A stretch of 64,000 nucleotides of DNA from Rosa chinensis (GCF_002994745.2 NC_037090.1:30114501-30178500); one strand, 5' to 3'. Positions 23,287 to 36,310 are shown, counted from the first letter of the stretch. Numbers and translations: made by a program. Notes: a model not told the origin generated them from the sequence alone.

Positions 23287-23620
23287 TCAGTTGGAAGTGA
23301 AACTTGTTGATTTTTGAGCATCCAAGTTTATCAGTAATATATGGATTGTTGCTTTCTTTTGTTATTGCCAATGACTAGCCATTCATAGTGTATGAAGCAA
23401 AATTGGCTAACTAGATGGATTTGAACACTTCTTTTGATAACATTTATTATGGGAATTTTATGGTTGTGATTTGGAACTTTGGATTTCCTATGAAGTTTTA
23501 TTCTGTGTATTTCACAATTCTGATGTTATGGCTAATAATAACTTTGATCTGAAGTATCATGTGGACTGCTTCTGATGTCTTATATCAGTAATCATCTTTA
23601 CTGGTGATTTTGAAGTATTA

Positions 23621-23762
23621 ATTGCAATTATGTTTTTCTGCTTTTTATTTATTTATTTTACCAAAAGTACTATTTAAATAGTTTGGACAATCCCTATTTT
23701 GGTGAAGCCTAAATAGTATTTTTTGGTAAAGTAAATAAAAAGCAGAAAAACATAAATGCAAT
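23621..23762. repeat. Hairpin with arms of about 55 bp
   Basis: 23621..23681 (ATTGCAATTATGTTTTTCTG...) pairs with 23709..23762 (...CAGAAAAACATAAATGCAAT) around a 27-base loop. Arms differ by a few substitutions and one 4-6 base gap. Could be a tiny foldback MITE. Confidence 0.8.
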
Positions 23763-24369
23763 TTTTTTTTTTTTTTCCGAAAGAAATAGGTGACAATTGA
23801 AGGAACTTCACCGATCAAACATGCATTGCACATGTAGGAGACTAGTTTAATTATCAATACAATTGTGATAATATTCTTTTTCAAAGATATTTATAGTAAT
23901 TAATTAAATCCCCGGCCACATTTTCAACTTTTGTTTTTTCCTGTCATTTAGGCATCTGAGATCAATATACGACAGAACAAGACCAATCAGGCTTTGTTTT
24001 TTTTCCTTTGGCTGAAACTAATGAAGCTTTGTTAAGGATAAAGCTAACAGTCTACCAACGACTACCACAAATGACAGAATGAGACCAATAGAGCTTCAGT
24101 ATATTCATTTAGCCATGACATTAAAAGAAACAACAATCAGTGTCGAGAAAAATGAATAAATTTATATGAGTTAGAAGACACTGAATGATCATCGTACTTT
24201 ATGTGATCGGAGATTTCTAGATGCATACATAATGACGAGCCAGACTGGGCAAAGAGCACTGATGAATTGGATTGCCTATTCTACAGATAGGGGTACTCGG
24301 GAAACCAGCTTGACCAGGCATATAAATGGTGTACAAATGCGAGACCTAAAACTCTACCGCAAAGGCCAC
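23763..24369. other. 3' flank of MSRA5, nothing recognised
   Basis: AT-rich; poly-T at 23762..23777. The right end is likely the MSRA5 3' UTR. Confidence 0.35.
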
Positions 24370-26107
24370 CTACAAGTCACTCAAAATTGGCCATCCTTTT
24401 TTAATAATCTCAGTGATCTTTACATCAATCTTCTTCTGAATATTTGGAGGGCAAAGCTCTGCAGCATAGCTATTCAGTTTCGCTGCCAAATGTGACCTCT
24501 CAAGTTCCTCTTCAGGCAAGTTTCCCATTAGTTGAAGAAGGACTGGCCTGCGCTTCAGCTCAAACTTCTGCATTTTAAAAGTGAATCTGTAATTCAAAAA
24601 TTTTGGGATTACCAAGTAGAAAAGGTAGATCTGACTTGTAGTTTAAAAAAAAAAAAAAAGAACAAGCAAGCAACCCAATTTCCAAGTATAGCAAAGAATC
24701 CATTTCCAGATACTACACTCATCCACAAGACTATTAGTTTCCAACACAAAACATACAAGACCATATAATTTGGCACATCCATTTCTCTTGGTGAGGATGC
24801 ATTAACCCTTCAGCTGAAATAGCAGCTTGAAAAAGGGAGGGGAGGTCGAAAATGTAAGTACACTTTTGGGACCTACCATGCTATTATCTCTTCTTCTTTC
24901 TTCTATTCAGATTCCCAAAGAGCTCCACATCAAAGGCAGGCTCTAAAATACCAGGAATAAAACCCCCACCCCCGATGATATAAGAAATGTTTAGAACAAA
25001 TGATCTGACTGAAAATTCCCTCCTTAAGACTATAGTTTGGGCAGAAAGGTATAGGATCTTGAGTTGTACCTGATGTTCAGGCTCAGCAGGATAAAATGTT
25101 CCAAGTGGTTGGATTTGAGCAGTGACAATGCTGCTCTTTGACTTAGTTTGCTCTCTCCCTTTGCTTACAGAAGCCAATCTAGACTCTTCAGTTCCATTCG
25201 TAAAAATGATAGATCTGTTTACATAACTAGTGGCGATAAGTTGATGTTATGGAAGGATGAATATGTTATGTGTTGTCAGTCAAGCTTTTACCTGTATTGG
25301 TTACCCACATCAGGACCTTGCCCAAATACTTGTCTATAATCATGACTAGACCAGAAAACCTCCAACAGTTGCCTGAAGCTGATTAGCCTTTCATCATATA
25401 CCACCTGCAAATCATTTACAAAACATACACAACTATATCAGTCACTGAAACTTTCAAACATACAGGTCGCAATTGTATAAAAAGCCAGATATCTACAAAT
25501 AAATCATATGAAATGAAAGGAAGTGAAAAGTTATACTACAAAATTAATGTGTAGCCCACCAACACTTTCATGCCATATTAAAAAAGATGCAAAAGATAGG
25601 GAGGTCATATTGTGCACAAGATCGAATAAAATGATCCTATTTGGTTGAATTCTTAGAACTATACAGATAAAACTCCCCATTTTAAAGAGACACCATATTG
25701 AGGTATGAATGCTATCCGATTCAAGCTTAAATTCACAGGTGAATGTAGAAAAGGGGAAAACAAAATCAATCAATCAAAAAAAGAAGGGAGACCACCTGCA
25801 CAGACTCGGCATGATCACCCAAACTTCTGTACTCAGGATTGGTTTTGGATCCTCCAGCATAACCAACAGTGGTCTGAAGAACCCCATTCAAGCACCCGAA
25901 CACAGCTTCAGACCTCCAAAAGCAACCCAGAGCAAAAACTGCTGATTTCAAAGGCGGGCTGGTCGTTGGGTGGATCCCTAGCCTTGTAGTTTCAGTGATC
26001 TGATCTGGGATCCGGATGCACACCCGTTTATCAGCCGCGAGGATTGTCATAAGCACGAGCGTTGTTAATACACGGCTAAGGGAAATGTTGCTGCAAATAA
26101 TAGCCAT
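24370..26107 (-). CDS. MSRA5: Peptide methionine sulfoxide reductase A5, 4 exons
   Basis: MSRA reduces methionine-S-sulfoxide in proteins. Exons (minus): 25796..26107, 25292..25404, 25070..25214, 24370..24567, giving 255 residues with all junctions in phase and GT-AG introns. Residues 1-25 are hydrophobic ([13 protein letters not shown]) and read as a secretory signal or anchor, as in the A5 subtype. The active-site motif is GCFWRSE at 61-67, with Cys62 as the expected nucleophile. Then come [30 protein letters not shown] and the A5-type C-terminal extension [20 protein letters not shown] and ELCPP. From memory some A5 proteins have Ser in place of this Cys, so its presence deserves note. The start is the first ATG ahead of the signal-like segment. 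No frame defect is seen. Confidence 0.93.
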
Positions 26108-26848
26108 TGGCTTTGTCCAGTGGTTGATCCAGGAATGAAAACCTGGGTGGGGCTAAAACTTCTTAGTAAAATGAATTGAAGGCGAGAGAATTTTATCAAT
26201 TTCAAAGAAAGATACACCTAGTCAGTGGGGATGTAGTGAGCATTACCCTGGAATCGTATATATAATCCTAAAGAGAAAACTAAACAAATAAAAGTGGAAT
26301 GCGATATATATAACCCTGAAAGTCCTAGAGCTTCAAACTCTGTAAACACTGAATCATGGTTCTGAGTTCCAGGCTTTCAGCATTAACACTTAGCAATGGA
26401 GAAAGTGAGCAATAAGCTAATTCAACATCAACTGATTCCTGATTTTGTTTATCCCAATTCCAAAACATTAAAAGATATCAACTTCACATCGCATCATCTA
26501 TTCATCTTTGGGAGACCAAACAACAGAGGCAAGAAATGCATAGAAGCTTAACAAATCAGAGCAAATTAGATGAATTTAACAGTAGGAATACTGGGGATAA
26601 TCCCTAAACTCTTGTATCGAATGGAACAGGAAATCAAATAGAGACTTACACTTGCAGAGATTGGCCGGAAATTGGAAGAAGAACTCGAAGCAAGACTGGT
26701 TCCTTGGCTAGTCGCTTACACTCGTATATAGGTTGGTTGATCCCAGGCAGGGTAGATTCATCACTGGGCCTTTCCCAAACAAAGATCGATAGAAAGAGGA
26801 GCGTCTGAGACCTTCAGCATTGCTTTATATTTCACTAGTCAAATTTTC
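26108..26848 (-). other. 5' flank of MSRA5
   Basis: This should contain the MSRA5 leader and promoter. A donor/acceptor pair for a leader intron is possible near 26640, but I cannot prove it. No other feature is seen. Confidence 0.35.
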
Positions 26849-26852
26849 AGGC

Positions 26853-26861
<9 letters not shown>

Positions 26862-26892
<31 letters not shown>

Positions 26893-27218
26893 GGTTTGGA
26901 ACCAGCCTAACTGGGAGGCTCAGTCTCATGCCCGTTATTATTATTATTATTATTATTATTATTTAAAAGATAATTATACTGCGTGGGGGACATATAACCT
27001 GAACCTCGAGTACTAATACATGAATCCTCGTAGAGAATATCCCGGATCATCACAGGAGTCTCCTCTAACCAATAATCATCTAACCACTCAACACTAGCAA
27101 GATGCGCCAATCTATGGACCACACCATTTGCTTCACAATAAATAGATCGTAGAGTAAAGGAGGAAAGTGAGCTCAAATAGGCGTTACAATCCTCCACTAT
27201 ACAACCTATCTCAGAAAT
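26862..27218 (-). mobile_element. Short 5'-truncated LINE insertion with 13-bp TSD
   Basis: On the minus strand the frame reads IYCEANGVVHRLAHLASVEW, the RNase H end of a plant L1 element, followed by an (AAT)n tract (26936..26962 on the plus strand) and a poly-A tail (poly-T 26862..26885). AGGCTCAAATTTT occurs on both sides (26849..26861 and 27219..27231), a clear target-site duplication. The length is only about 357 bp, typical of target-primed reverse transcription with early stop. Confidence 0.88.
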
Positions 27219-27231
27219 AGGCTCAAATTTT

Positions 27232-28299
27232 AACATTTTGATATGTTGTCAAGTAACAACCCTTTTTTTTTTAAGAATTGAATTGAACATTTATTAAGTT
27301 CAAGAGACCATTCTCAAAAAAATAAAAAATAAAAAAGTTCAAGAGACAATACAAAGGAAAATAAGTACACGCAACCTAGGGCAAAAGATATGACATAAGC
27401 AGTTACCTACTAACTAAGCCGGCTGTCTGCAACAATCGCAAAAGTATAAAACCAGCGGGAAGAGTGGCAAAATATCCTCACTTCTTCTCAAACCTATTCT
27501 ATGGGTGGCCTCATTAAACCTTATTCAGGTAAAACCCATTGGGACACGTCACCCATCTTTAAGGTATCATCCTTGGAGTGAAGCATCTTCTTCTTGATTT
27601 GATCTCAATTGAATTGAAAACAATCCCAAATTCTAAATGATCTTTTGTGGCATCCACTGTGGCACTTGTTGCCATAATAACGGCAAGTAGAGACAAAACA
27701 AAATAACAAAGAAACTTGGAACAACACATAGTAAAGCACTGTCTACAGATGTAGACACTATCTCCCCTGAAATTAGGGAAGAGAACTTGGGGGAGAGGGG
27801 AGAAAGTGAGGGATGTGCCCTTCCAGCACGATAACTGCTAAGGAGTCCGAAAATGAAAGAAAATGAAATGTCCCACAAACATAATCACTCTGTTCACTAT
27901 CAAACACAATCTAATCATAAATAGAATCACAATTAAAGTAGAGAACTAAAAGTTAACAGAAAATGAAAACGAAATGATGGGTCAAATCTTATCTGGATTT
28001 AATTGTGAATCTTAAACACCATCCAAGAACAAAACCAGAGATCTCATTTCTCTTTGTTGGGTAGCAGTTAGTGCAGTTGAGATTGGGAACATGATCCATT
28101 TCAACCATAGCCCACATGCATGACACCTATGGATGAGACTTGAAAGCATTTGCAAATCAGTTACATAAGGTTTTCGTAAGATCAAGTCAATACTCAATTG
28201 GAAAGATCAATGTAGAACACCACAAAGTACTCGCATTAAAGATTCATCACATTAAGCCAAGCAAATTGTTAAAGCCAGAAAAGAGAAGCCACTAGTGTA
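27232..28299. other. Repeat-derived intergenic DNA
   Basis: On the minus strand 27480..27600 contains words (TGGGTTTTACCTGAATAAGG and TTTAATGAGGCC) like those found near copia 3' ends, including at 30045..30100 here. Poly-T at 27262..27272 precedes AATAAATG read in reverse. I cannot define an element boundary. Confidence 0.35.
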
Positions 28300-30347
28300 C
28301 ATGAGATGTAGGATAGAAACTCCATCATAATTGATGATGTAGTCGCGTATTTCGTTGCGCATGAGTTTGTTCAGTCTGATGATATCGAACCACGCTCCGT
28401 TGATGAATGAATGCCAACGTAGATAAATTTGGCCTAAATGGAAAGATGTGATCCAAGTTAAGATGGATTCTCTGACGAAGAGGAAGGTTTTCGAGCCAGT
28501 GAGAAAACACCTCCTAACATAAAACCTGTTGACTAATGGGTCTTCGTTAGAAAGCGTGGTGAGAAAAATATATGGTAATCTCGCTTTATGGCGCAAGGAT
28601 TCTCACAAAACGTCCTGGAATCGACTACGATGAGACATATTCTCTCATAATGGATGTCACAGCACTCCATTACCCTGTCAGTTTGGCAGTTTCCAAATGA
28701 CTGATCATGCAGCTTACAAATGTGGTCACTACATATCTCTACAGGGATCTAGATACGGAATATAAATGAAGGTTCACGGTGAACTTCATTTACCCAAGTC
28801 AAGTGGCTCTAGACCACGGAGCGCGTTTGCAATAAGGCTGAAACGCTCACTAAAGTGACTACTTGATTGAGAATGGATATGCCCGCGCGTTTCAATAACA
28901 ACTTTCGGATTTTATCGCAGTTCATATTGGACATGATCTTCATTGAAAACCCTTAAAGAGTTAAGGGAAACCGCTGAACACTTAAAATCTGAGTTTGAGA
29001 TGAAGGATTTTGGGAGAACATGATTATGTCTCGGTTTGGAACTTGAGCATCATGTTGATAGATGCTTAGGCATTTTGACAAGGTCAAGCCTTCAAGCACC
29101 CCCATGATCGTCTGTAGTCTTGATCCTGAAAAGGATCCTCTTCGTCCGAAGGATGATGATGAAGATGTGCTAGAGGCAGAAGTGCCTTACTTAAGTACAA
29201 TAGGCGCATTATTGTACTTTGCTCAATGCACAAGACCGAACATCTCATTTACAATGAACTTGTTAGCTACATATAGCTTTGCGCCAATGCGACGCCATTG
29301 GATTGGTGTAAAAGATATCTTTCGGTACTTGAGATGTACGATTGATATGGGTTTGTTCTATCCCTACAAAGTGGATTTGGACCCATTACACACCAGAAAC
29401 TCCACCAAACTCTAGCCTACATTCTCGCTCCCCATCCCAAAATGACATAAGTGTTTTGGAAGGTTTTGCTGATGTTAGGTATCTCTCTGACCCACACAAA
29501 GGTTATTCCCAAACTGGTTAAATTTCACCATGGGTAAAGACCGCGATATCTTGGAGGTATACAGAATAGACCCTAGTCACTATATTTTTGAACAATGCAG
29601 AGATTATTGCTCTTCACAAAGCAATTCGTGAATGTATATGGATTGAATCCATAATTACGCATGTTCGAACAATTGTGGTTTGAAGTCTACCACAGATGAG
29701 CCTACAAGCATTTAGAATGATGTTGCTTGTTTTGAACAAATGAAGTAAGGCTACATCAAATGTTACAACACCAAGCATAATCAGCAAGAACAGACACTTC
29801 ACAAGATCAAAGTGAACTAGGTTCGATCTGAGGACAGTGTGGCAAACTTGCTCATTAAGTCATTGCCTAAATTCCACTTTCGAGAAACATGTTGGTAGCA
29901 TCGTTTGCAGAAGTTATACAAACTCCCATGACCGTTATCATCAAGGGGAGTTGCAGACATCATGGGGAGATGTCTACATGTATGGTCTCGAAACGTAAAG
30001 GTGTATTGTGCTCTTTTTCCCCTTCAACTGATGTTATTTTTGTCCCACAGGGTTTTTGTTACTAGGCAAGATTTTTAATGAGATAACTAGATGAGCACCA
30101 CGTTCACGTTTGGGCAACACAAGAGAGAATGTTCAAGTAAATCCAGAATATGTGTCAGGCCCAAACCCTAGGTTACTTGACCTAGTTGTAATAGGGTTTT
30201 GAATTAGAGATATTCTTAGAGATATTCATAGATATCCAATTAATTGTACGATCTTTCCTTGTACAATTCTAATTTTAGTCTTGTAATCCTCTATATAAAG
30301 AGACCCCTATTATCAATGAAAGCAAGACTCAATTCTCTCCCAATTCA
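28300..30347 (+). mobile_element. Heavily decayed copia element: RT/RNase H and LTR remnant
   Basis: Scattered frames give copia RT signatures: PPNIKPVD.WVFVRKR, MAQGFSQ, SEFEMKDFG, then an open 354-base piece (29062..29415) with KPSSTPM, VPYLSTIGALLYFAQCTRP and RRHWIGVKDIFRYLRCT. RNase H words (SDPHKG, EIIALHKA, LLIKSLPKFHF) follow to about 29900. TGTCAGGCCCAAACCCTAGG at 30153 to CA at 30347 looks like an LTR containing a CTATATAAAGAG TATA-like box. Many stops and indels show an old copy. Confidence 0.8.
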
Positions 30348-30496
30348 GTTTTTCTTAAACAAAGCAAAAAATTTATTGTCAAATGCTTCACCAAATTTTG
30401 AAATACCTAAAATATTTTTTAGAAAAAAAAATTCACTTAATAAAATTATCTGAAAGGGTTATTATGATAAACTAAAAAAAAAACAAAATAACATAA

Positions 30497-31264
30497 AGAG
30501 AGCTTCTATTCATACATCCAAAATTGGTATTTAGACCTCCCCACTTAATAGACCTCCAACTTACTTTACAAATAACCAATATGCTATCTATACCTCCCTA
30601 ATTTTTCCATAATACCCATCATCCAATAATATCAATAAAAACTTTTTTGAAGAGTGTTCTATTCATATACCTCCAAAATCAGTAGTTAGACCTCCATCAA
30701 TTTTTGAACATTTCACAATATTATTTTCCTCTTGATATAACTAAGCTAAAAAAAAAAAAAAAACTTTCAATTGATAGCTCCCCCCCCCTCCCTTCCCCCC
30801 TCTTATTGTTGTATTTTGTAGGCATATGCATCTTTAGAGGCCAAGAGCAGTTCATTTCTTCAACTTCCTAAAATTCCCTCGTTTCATATATTTGCTCGAT
30901 GAGAACAATACGCTTGAATGGATGAGATGATTTTAAGAGAAAGTAGTTTGTTGGTGTTTTGGTTAGAGAATATTGCATATCCGAAATTGACTCAAGGAAC
31001 TTCAAAGTAAGGAACTGGTCTGTTGATTTCTCCGCTGCTTGGTAAGGATAAGACCATAACAAAAACAAAAGGAAAAAAAATGGCATGAGGATGACCATTT
31101 GTTGATTTCATACCTCTAAAAGGGAAAAGACTTTTTTTAATTTTTTTTTCTTTCTCTTTTGTGTCTTTATTTGTAATTTGACATGACTTGACAAAGTCAA
31201 CTATCACTTGAAGAACAAAAAAAGGTCCAAATGCCAATTTTGGAGGTATGAATAGAAGCTCTCT
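30497..31264. mobile_element. 768-bp non-autonomous DNA transposon with long TIR
   Basis: Ends AGAGAGCTTCTATTCATACA and (inward from right) AGAGAGCTTCTATTCATACC are inverted repeats that extend through CCAAAATTGG. AACATAA flanks both sides (30490..30496, 31265..31271). A second, internal copy of the end sequence (TTCTATTCATATACCTCCAA) lies at 30657. No transposase. The 7-bp or slightly longer duplication leaves the superfamily (hAT or Mutator) open. Confidence 0.8.
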
Positions 31265-31271
31265 AACATAA

Positions 31272-32507
31272 AAGGGAGTGGGTGAGAAGAAAATTTCCAT
31301 GATCTCCTCCTTTTAACAATAATACGTGCATCATACAGGTATGAAGCTAATTTCCATTTAAGTGAGGAAGTTTCAAATGTAATTTCAAATGAAGCTTATT
31401 TTTTGTCAACTCATTTGTCTAAATTTCACGAATCTTTCTATAGATCAAAATTGGTCAACTTCGAAGCCTGCCACTAAACAAAACCACCGTTCGCGTCACT
31501 CTACACCCAAACAATCCCCCTCTACCCCGGTCATTTGAGCCGAGCCAAGAGCTCTCTCCCCGCCTTCATCCCCAATCTCCAGCGTCTCTCCAAACTCTCT
31601 CTCCCCCCCCCCCACCCCACCGATTAGGCATAACAAATTTCTCTAATAAGAAATTTCTCTAATAAGAAATTTTCTTGAAACTTTTATTGAGGAAGTTTTA
31701 TTGAATTGATAGGAAATTTTATTCTAATTAGCAGTGTGGATCAGATATATGCTTATCTAAATCGACCTAAGAACCGTGAGGCTCTACTCAATTTGATTAG
31801 ATTGGAACAGATAGATTACTTTATTTCAGATTAACAATTGGTTGATTGTTTCTTATGTCAATGGGTTCAAACCCACAATTATGGAGATCAGCCGTTTTTG
31901 TTTATTGCGAATGTTAATTATGCTAGTTTTTGTAGTCATTCTCCGAAACAGATGAGCAATTTAGAATTCCTAATTGGAAAAATTATCATTTTGGTCATCC
32001 AATTATTACTCAGTATGTTAATAGTTTTAGTATCCATTATATGTAAAAAGAGTGTAAATAGTAACAAAAAACAAACTCATTTAAACATGAATATAACGTC
32101 GAAACCCGTATATAAGTGCCTAGATAATGGCTCCAGGCGTATATAATATTGGAGCTAATTTTCTCCTTCAGCTTTAACTCATGCAAACCTGGCTAATTAA
32201 GCTTCCAACATATCTAGTGTAGCTCACATCACGTCATACATCATCATCATCTTACTACATGTGATGAGAAATTGATGTACATTGGCATGGGGTCACTATA
32301 ACTTGCAGTTGAACATTAATTAATGTGCATATGTACATCTTTGTACCTAAATTAAGAACCTTTTAGAAATAATCAATATTTCATATTTCAATTTTGAAAG
32401 CCAAAATAAAAATAATGCATTTGGAACGAACAAAATATGAATTATATATCACTTCCATTTCCATGTTGTTATCTTCCATTTTCCAACTGTGAATGAACTA
32501 GTCAGCA
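31272..32507. other. Intergenic; exon-like traces not identified
   Basis: 31480..31620 has coding-like C-rich sequence ending in a C-tract, and 31735..31830 is open for DQIYAYLNRPKNREALLNLI, but I do not recognise either and see no clear splice structure. The rest is AT-rich. Confidence 0.3.
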
Positions 32508-32515
32508 GTCAGCTA

Positions 32516-33137
32516 TAGGGATGGGGATCACAATACCATCCCCTTCTCCGGAGTCATTCTTCATCCCCATCCCCGCCCCAATCCCCAATAAAAATATATT
32601 GGGGATTCCCCGTCCCCATCCCCACTAGGGACTAGGTCTCCAAACCCGCCCCAAATCCCCAATAAGAATTTAATAAATAAATAAATAATTTCTCATATTG
32701 TCTTTTCTAAAATCAAAATTCACAACAAATAAAATTAAAACATGATTAAATTTATAAATCATAATTCAGTTTGGGTTAGAGAGAACAATATGAACGGTTG
32801 GGTTGTTGTTTATGAAGTTAGGGTTTATATGATGCCGTTTATATTGTAAAAGTGTAACAATTAAAGTAAAGTAGTAAATATATATATTTGTGATTTATAT
32901 TATAAAATAAAAATTAATATATTTATAATTAAAAAATGTATAAATTAAATATATGTATATATTATTGGGGCGAGTTTGGGGATGGGGATTACAATACCAT
33001 CCCCGCCCCATCCCTAATCTTAGATAACGGGGATTGGGGATCCCCATCCCCATTCCCCATTTGTCCCCGAATCCTCCCCCCATTAGGGGCGGGTATCCAA
33101 TGAAGTTCCGCCCCGCTGGGGATTTTTGTCATCCCTA
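32516..33137. mobile_element. hAT-like non-autonomous element, 8-bp TSD
   Basis: Ends are TAGGGATG... and ...CATCCCTA. Eight-base flanks GTCAGCTA (32508..32515) and GTTAGCTA (33138..33145) match at 7 of 8. Both ends carry blocks rich in GGGGATGGGGAT/CCCCATCCCC words, and the centre is very AT-rich. The TAGGGATG terminus with 8-bp duplication is the common plant hAT pattern. Confidence 0.85.
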
Positions 33138-33145
33138 GTTAGCTA

Positions 33146-33623
33146 CCTTGAACTTAATGCATACAGAAGAACTAATTTATAATTTGTTTTCATTTGAATT
33201 TTAAATTTGAAAAAGAGAAACTAATGTAGCTCCAAGGCCAAAAGAATAATGGAGGTTTCCTCCTTTAGTCTCTAGCTAACGTTATATCTCTATGCGCTTC
33301 CAACATTTGTAGATATCTTGCGCACATCACCATCTTTGGTACATAATGATGAGAATTGACATGCATGTCAATTTAAGTGCCCTTTAAAACAAGTATGGTC
33401 CTTTAAAGTTTATTTTGTTATGATCTAATAGTTGTGTTCAAAATAAATTACTACATATGGATCATTTTTTAATCTTCTTGGTGTTGTTGATCGACAGCAT
33501 GCTGTCCTGATGACATGTGTCCATTTCAAGTTTTTGTTTATGTTTCTGCTCTAAGTCCATATGGATGTTGTAAGTGTCAAAATAGGAAAAGCTTACCAAA
33601 TATCATGTCTTTATACAACATAA
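33146..33623. other. Intergenic, nothing recognised
   Basis: AT-rich sequence left of the LTR element. Confidence 0.35.
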
Positions 33624-34305
33624 TGTTGGAAATTTTGATTGTGTATTTTAAAATACTTTGTGTAACTCCCAATGCTTTGAAAAACTATTTACTATACATT
33701 TATGCTTAAACGTTACTACTTCATTATGTTCATAATATTATGGCATATTAAGGTTATGGGAGTTACAATATTCCAATAATTATCTTATTAAATTTGCATC
33801 ATATCTCTAAGTATTTTCATCTACTATATATACCTGTCACTTCTTGCTCTTACACACACAATGAAATTCATTATCTTCTATATCTCTCTCCGTGGCAATT
33901 TCTCTAGTGAGTTCTTTGTTCTTGCTCTTCCATAATGCCAAAGGGAAAAATCAAGCATTTCTAAGATCTAAGTTTGCGAGTGTACACTTACAAGGATTAA
34001 CGGTTGTTGTACCCTGGAGGGTAGGGCGCCACAAACCTGCTACACCGAGACATTGTCTCCGAGGGGCAAAATCTACTCTTAAGGGCAGTGTTTACACACC
34101 TCAACCTTAAATTTTTTTTTTTTTTTGAAGTAATTATTGGGTGGCGGCTCGCAAATCCAAAAGATAAGTATTAGTCTTCTATTTTCAGCTTATTATGGTA
34201 TTAATGTAATTATATTTATTTACTAATAAAATATTGTATTTGTGGAATTTGTAGGAAACAAAATTTGATGACGAAAATAACATCCAACGACCAAATTTTC
34301 CAACA
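33624..34305 (+). repeat. 5' LTR of the LARD-like element
   Basis: 682 bp. Its second half (about 33975..34305) is shared with the solo LTR at 40268..41122; the first half is not. Confidence 0.9.
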
Positions 34306-34989
34306 ATCTTAAGAGTAGATACGTTGGTGGATTGTGGAAAGCTTGGATAAAAAGATAAGTCTTTTATTCATTGAGTGAACATAATTCTCTATCGTTAAAT
34401 TTACTTTCAACTCCAAGAATTGAAAAGAACTACTAAAATTTTCCTTTGAGAATGGAGGATCACTATATCTTGAATTATATTTATGAATTAGTTGTTCTTT
34501 TTGCAATAGGAACCGTTTGATTTGGAATTATATGTGATTAGTTGGCTTTCTATTGATTGCAAAAGTATAAAGTTTAATCATGCATTAAGTTTCGGTTATA
34601 TGTGATTAGTTGTGTGCTACTATTAATTTTAGTTTAATTTGCATTCACTTTATTGTTCAATGCATTATGTTGTAACTTAAAAACTAACCGTTTTGCACAT
34701 TTACTTTTCTATATTAATTTCTGTGTTTAATATCGTTTTACCATTTTCGTAGTATTTATTTTGCATCATTCTATTAACCTTATGGTTTAGCAAGAGTTTT
34801 CAATTCTCTTTGTTATATGATTTGAACCATAATTATTTTCTATGCATTAATATATTTTTTACCGTTATAACTCGAAAAGTTGTTTCTTTGTTGTTGCCTT
34901 CGGAATCCGTCCCTTCAAAGTATTTTTCTTCAAAGAGAAAAAAAAAAAATTTGAAATGTTGCATTTGGATTATTGTTTCTTTGGAAACA

Positions 34990-35850
34990 ATAAAGTTGTT
35001 GCCTCTCAATATTTCCATTGCCTCTTGATTAAGATGATGTCTCAGTTGCCTGAAAAATAAATGTATTATCATGAATAATGCATTGAGAAATTATTTTGTC
35101 AATTTTACATTGACGGTTGCCTATGGCAATTTGATATCTCGGAATATTAATGTCCTTACGGTTGATGTCCTCAAAAAGAAAAAAAATGTTGCCTTAAAGT
35201 TTGGTTATAAGTAATAAATGTTGCCTCATTTACATCTTGAATGATGAATCGGACCCTATCCTATGGATTAGATATAACGGTTGCCTCGATACTTTAATAG
35301 TAATGAACCTGGTTGCCTTGAGAATTCTGATACCAAGAAAATAGTTGCCTGATTATATATAATCAGTGCTTCCGGATATGATGCAAAGACAACAAGCCTC
35401 TAAACATGGTTGTCTAACCACTGAACGCGTCAATATTGTTACTACAATTATATATTGTTGCTTACTACGGTATTTGCTCGGATGATTAGCTCAGTATGTT
35501 GCCTTAAAGGTTTTGAGTTGCCTTTCGGTTAATGTTGCCTCAAAACAAATAAATGTATGCGGTTTTTATTCATTGGCGTCTCAATATTGTCCATTACGCT
35601 GATGCCCTGAAAAACTATCACATTAATTGCTGCGTTCGGTTTATGCTTTGAGAAAATGGACATTCGATGTACCTCCATGATCAAATTTAATTTTGATCAA
35701 AGAGACATTTGATGGCTACAAATATGGGAGTGACTAAAGTATCCGAAGTCACGAAATCGGTAAATACTGTTGCCTATTAAATTCTCAAGTCCTTGACATG
35801 CAAAGATTCGTTGCCTAAATATATATGGCTTGATATTATCTTGCCTATAT
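34990..35850 (+). repeat. Cluster of about 15 TTGCCT words inside the LARD-like element
   Basis: TTGCCT occurs roughly every 55-60 bases, usually as GTTGCCT followed by C or T-rich sequence, while the intervening sequence varies. By chance one expects well under one copy in this length. Confidence 0.75.
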
Positions 35851-36310
35851 ATATGAGCCAGACAGACTCAAAAATGTGGGGGTCAAGGCAAAACAAGAAA
35901 AAAATGGGCTCTTATATCTAAGTGAGATTGGATAACTAAAAATCCAATGAAGATTACTTATTGTTGAGATTATTCAATAAACTGTGTAGGTCAGAGTTGA
36001 TTTTGGCCAATACTCTGACAAAATCACTAGGCTAAAGGCCAAAACTAGTGGTTAATACATCGAGGGGGATGAGATTATGCCTATAACAAAGGTCAAAAGT
36101 GATGGCAACCCAACCTATGTGAAGGCGATCCCAGGAAGTAGATTCATATGGGTAACAACAAGTCACTTGTTGATCAGTGGTGCACTATCAAAATAAAGTT
36201 TGGAGTCTATCCCTATGGTGCATAGATAATGCTTTAACTGGAACGTATAAGGATGAACTTTGTTCTTAATAAGTACTATAGCCCTTACGCATAGGTGGTG
36301 TGTTTGATTC

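Noticed and set aside
28252..28596. 114-codon minus-strand frame
   Set aside because: Opposite strand of decayed copia pol, whose plus-strand traces are recognisable.
31735..32150. Possible organelle-derived or exon sequence (DQIYAYLNRPKNREALL)
   Set aside because: Could not be assigned to any gene; left as unidentified.
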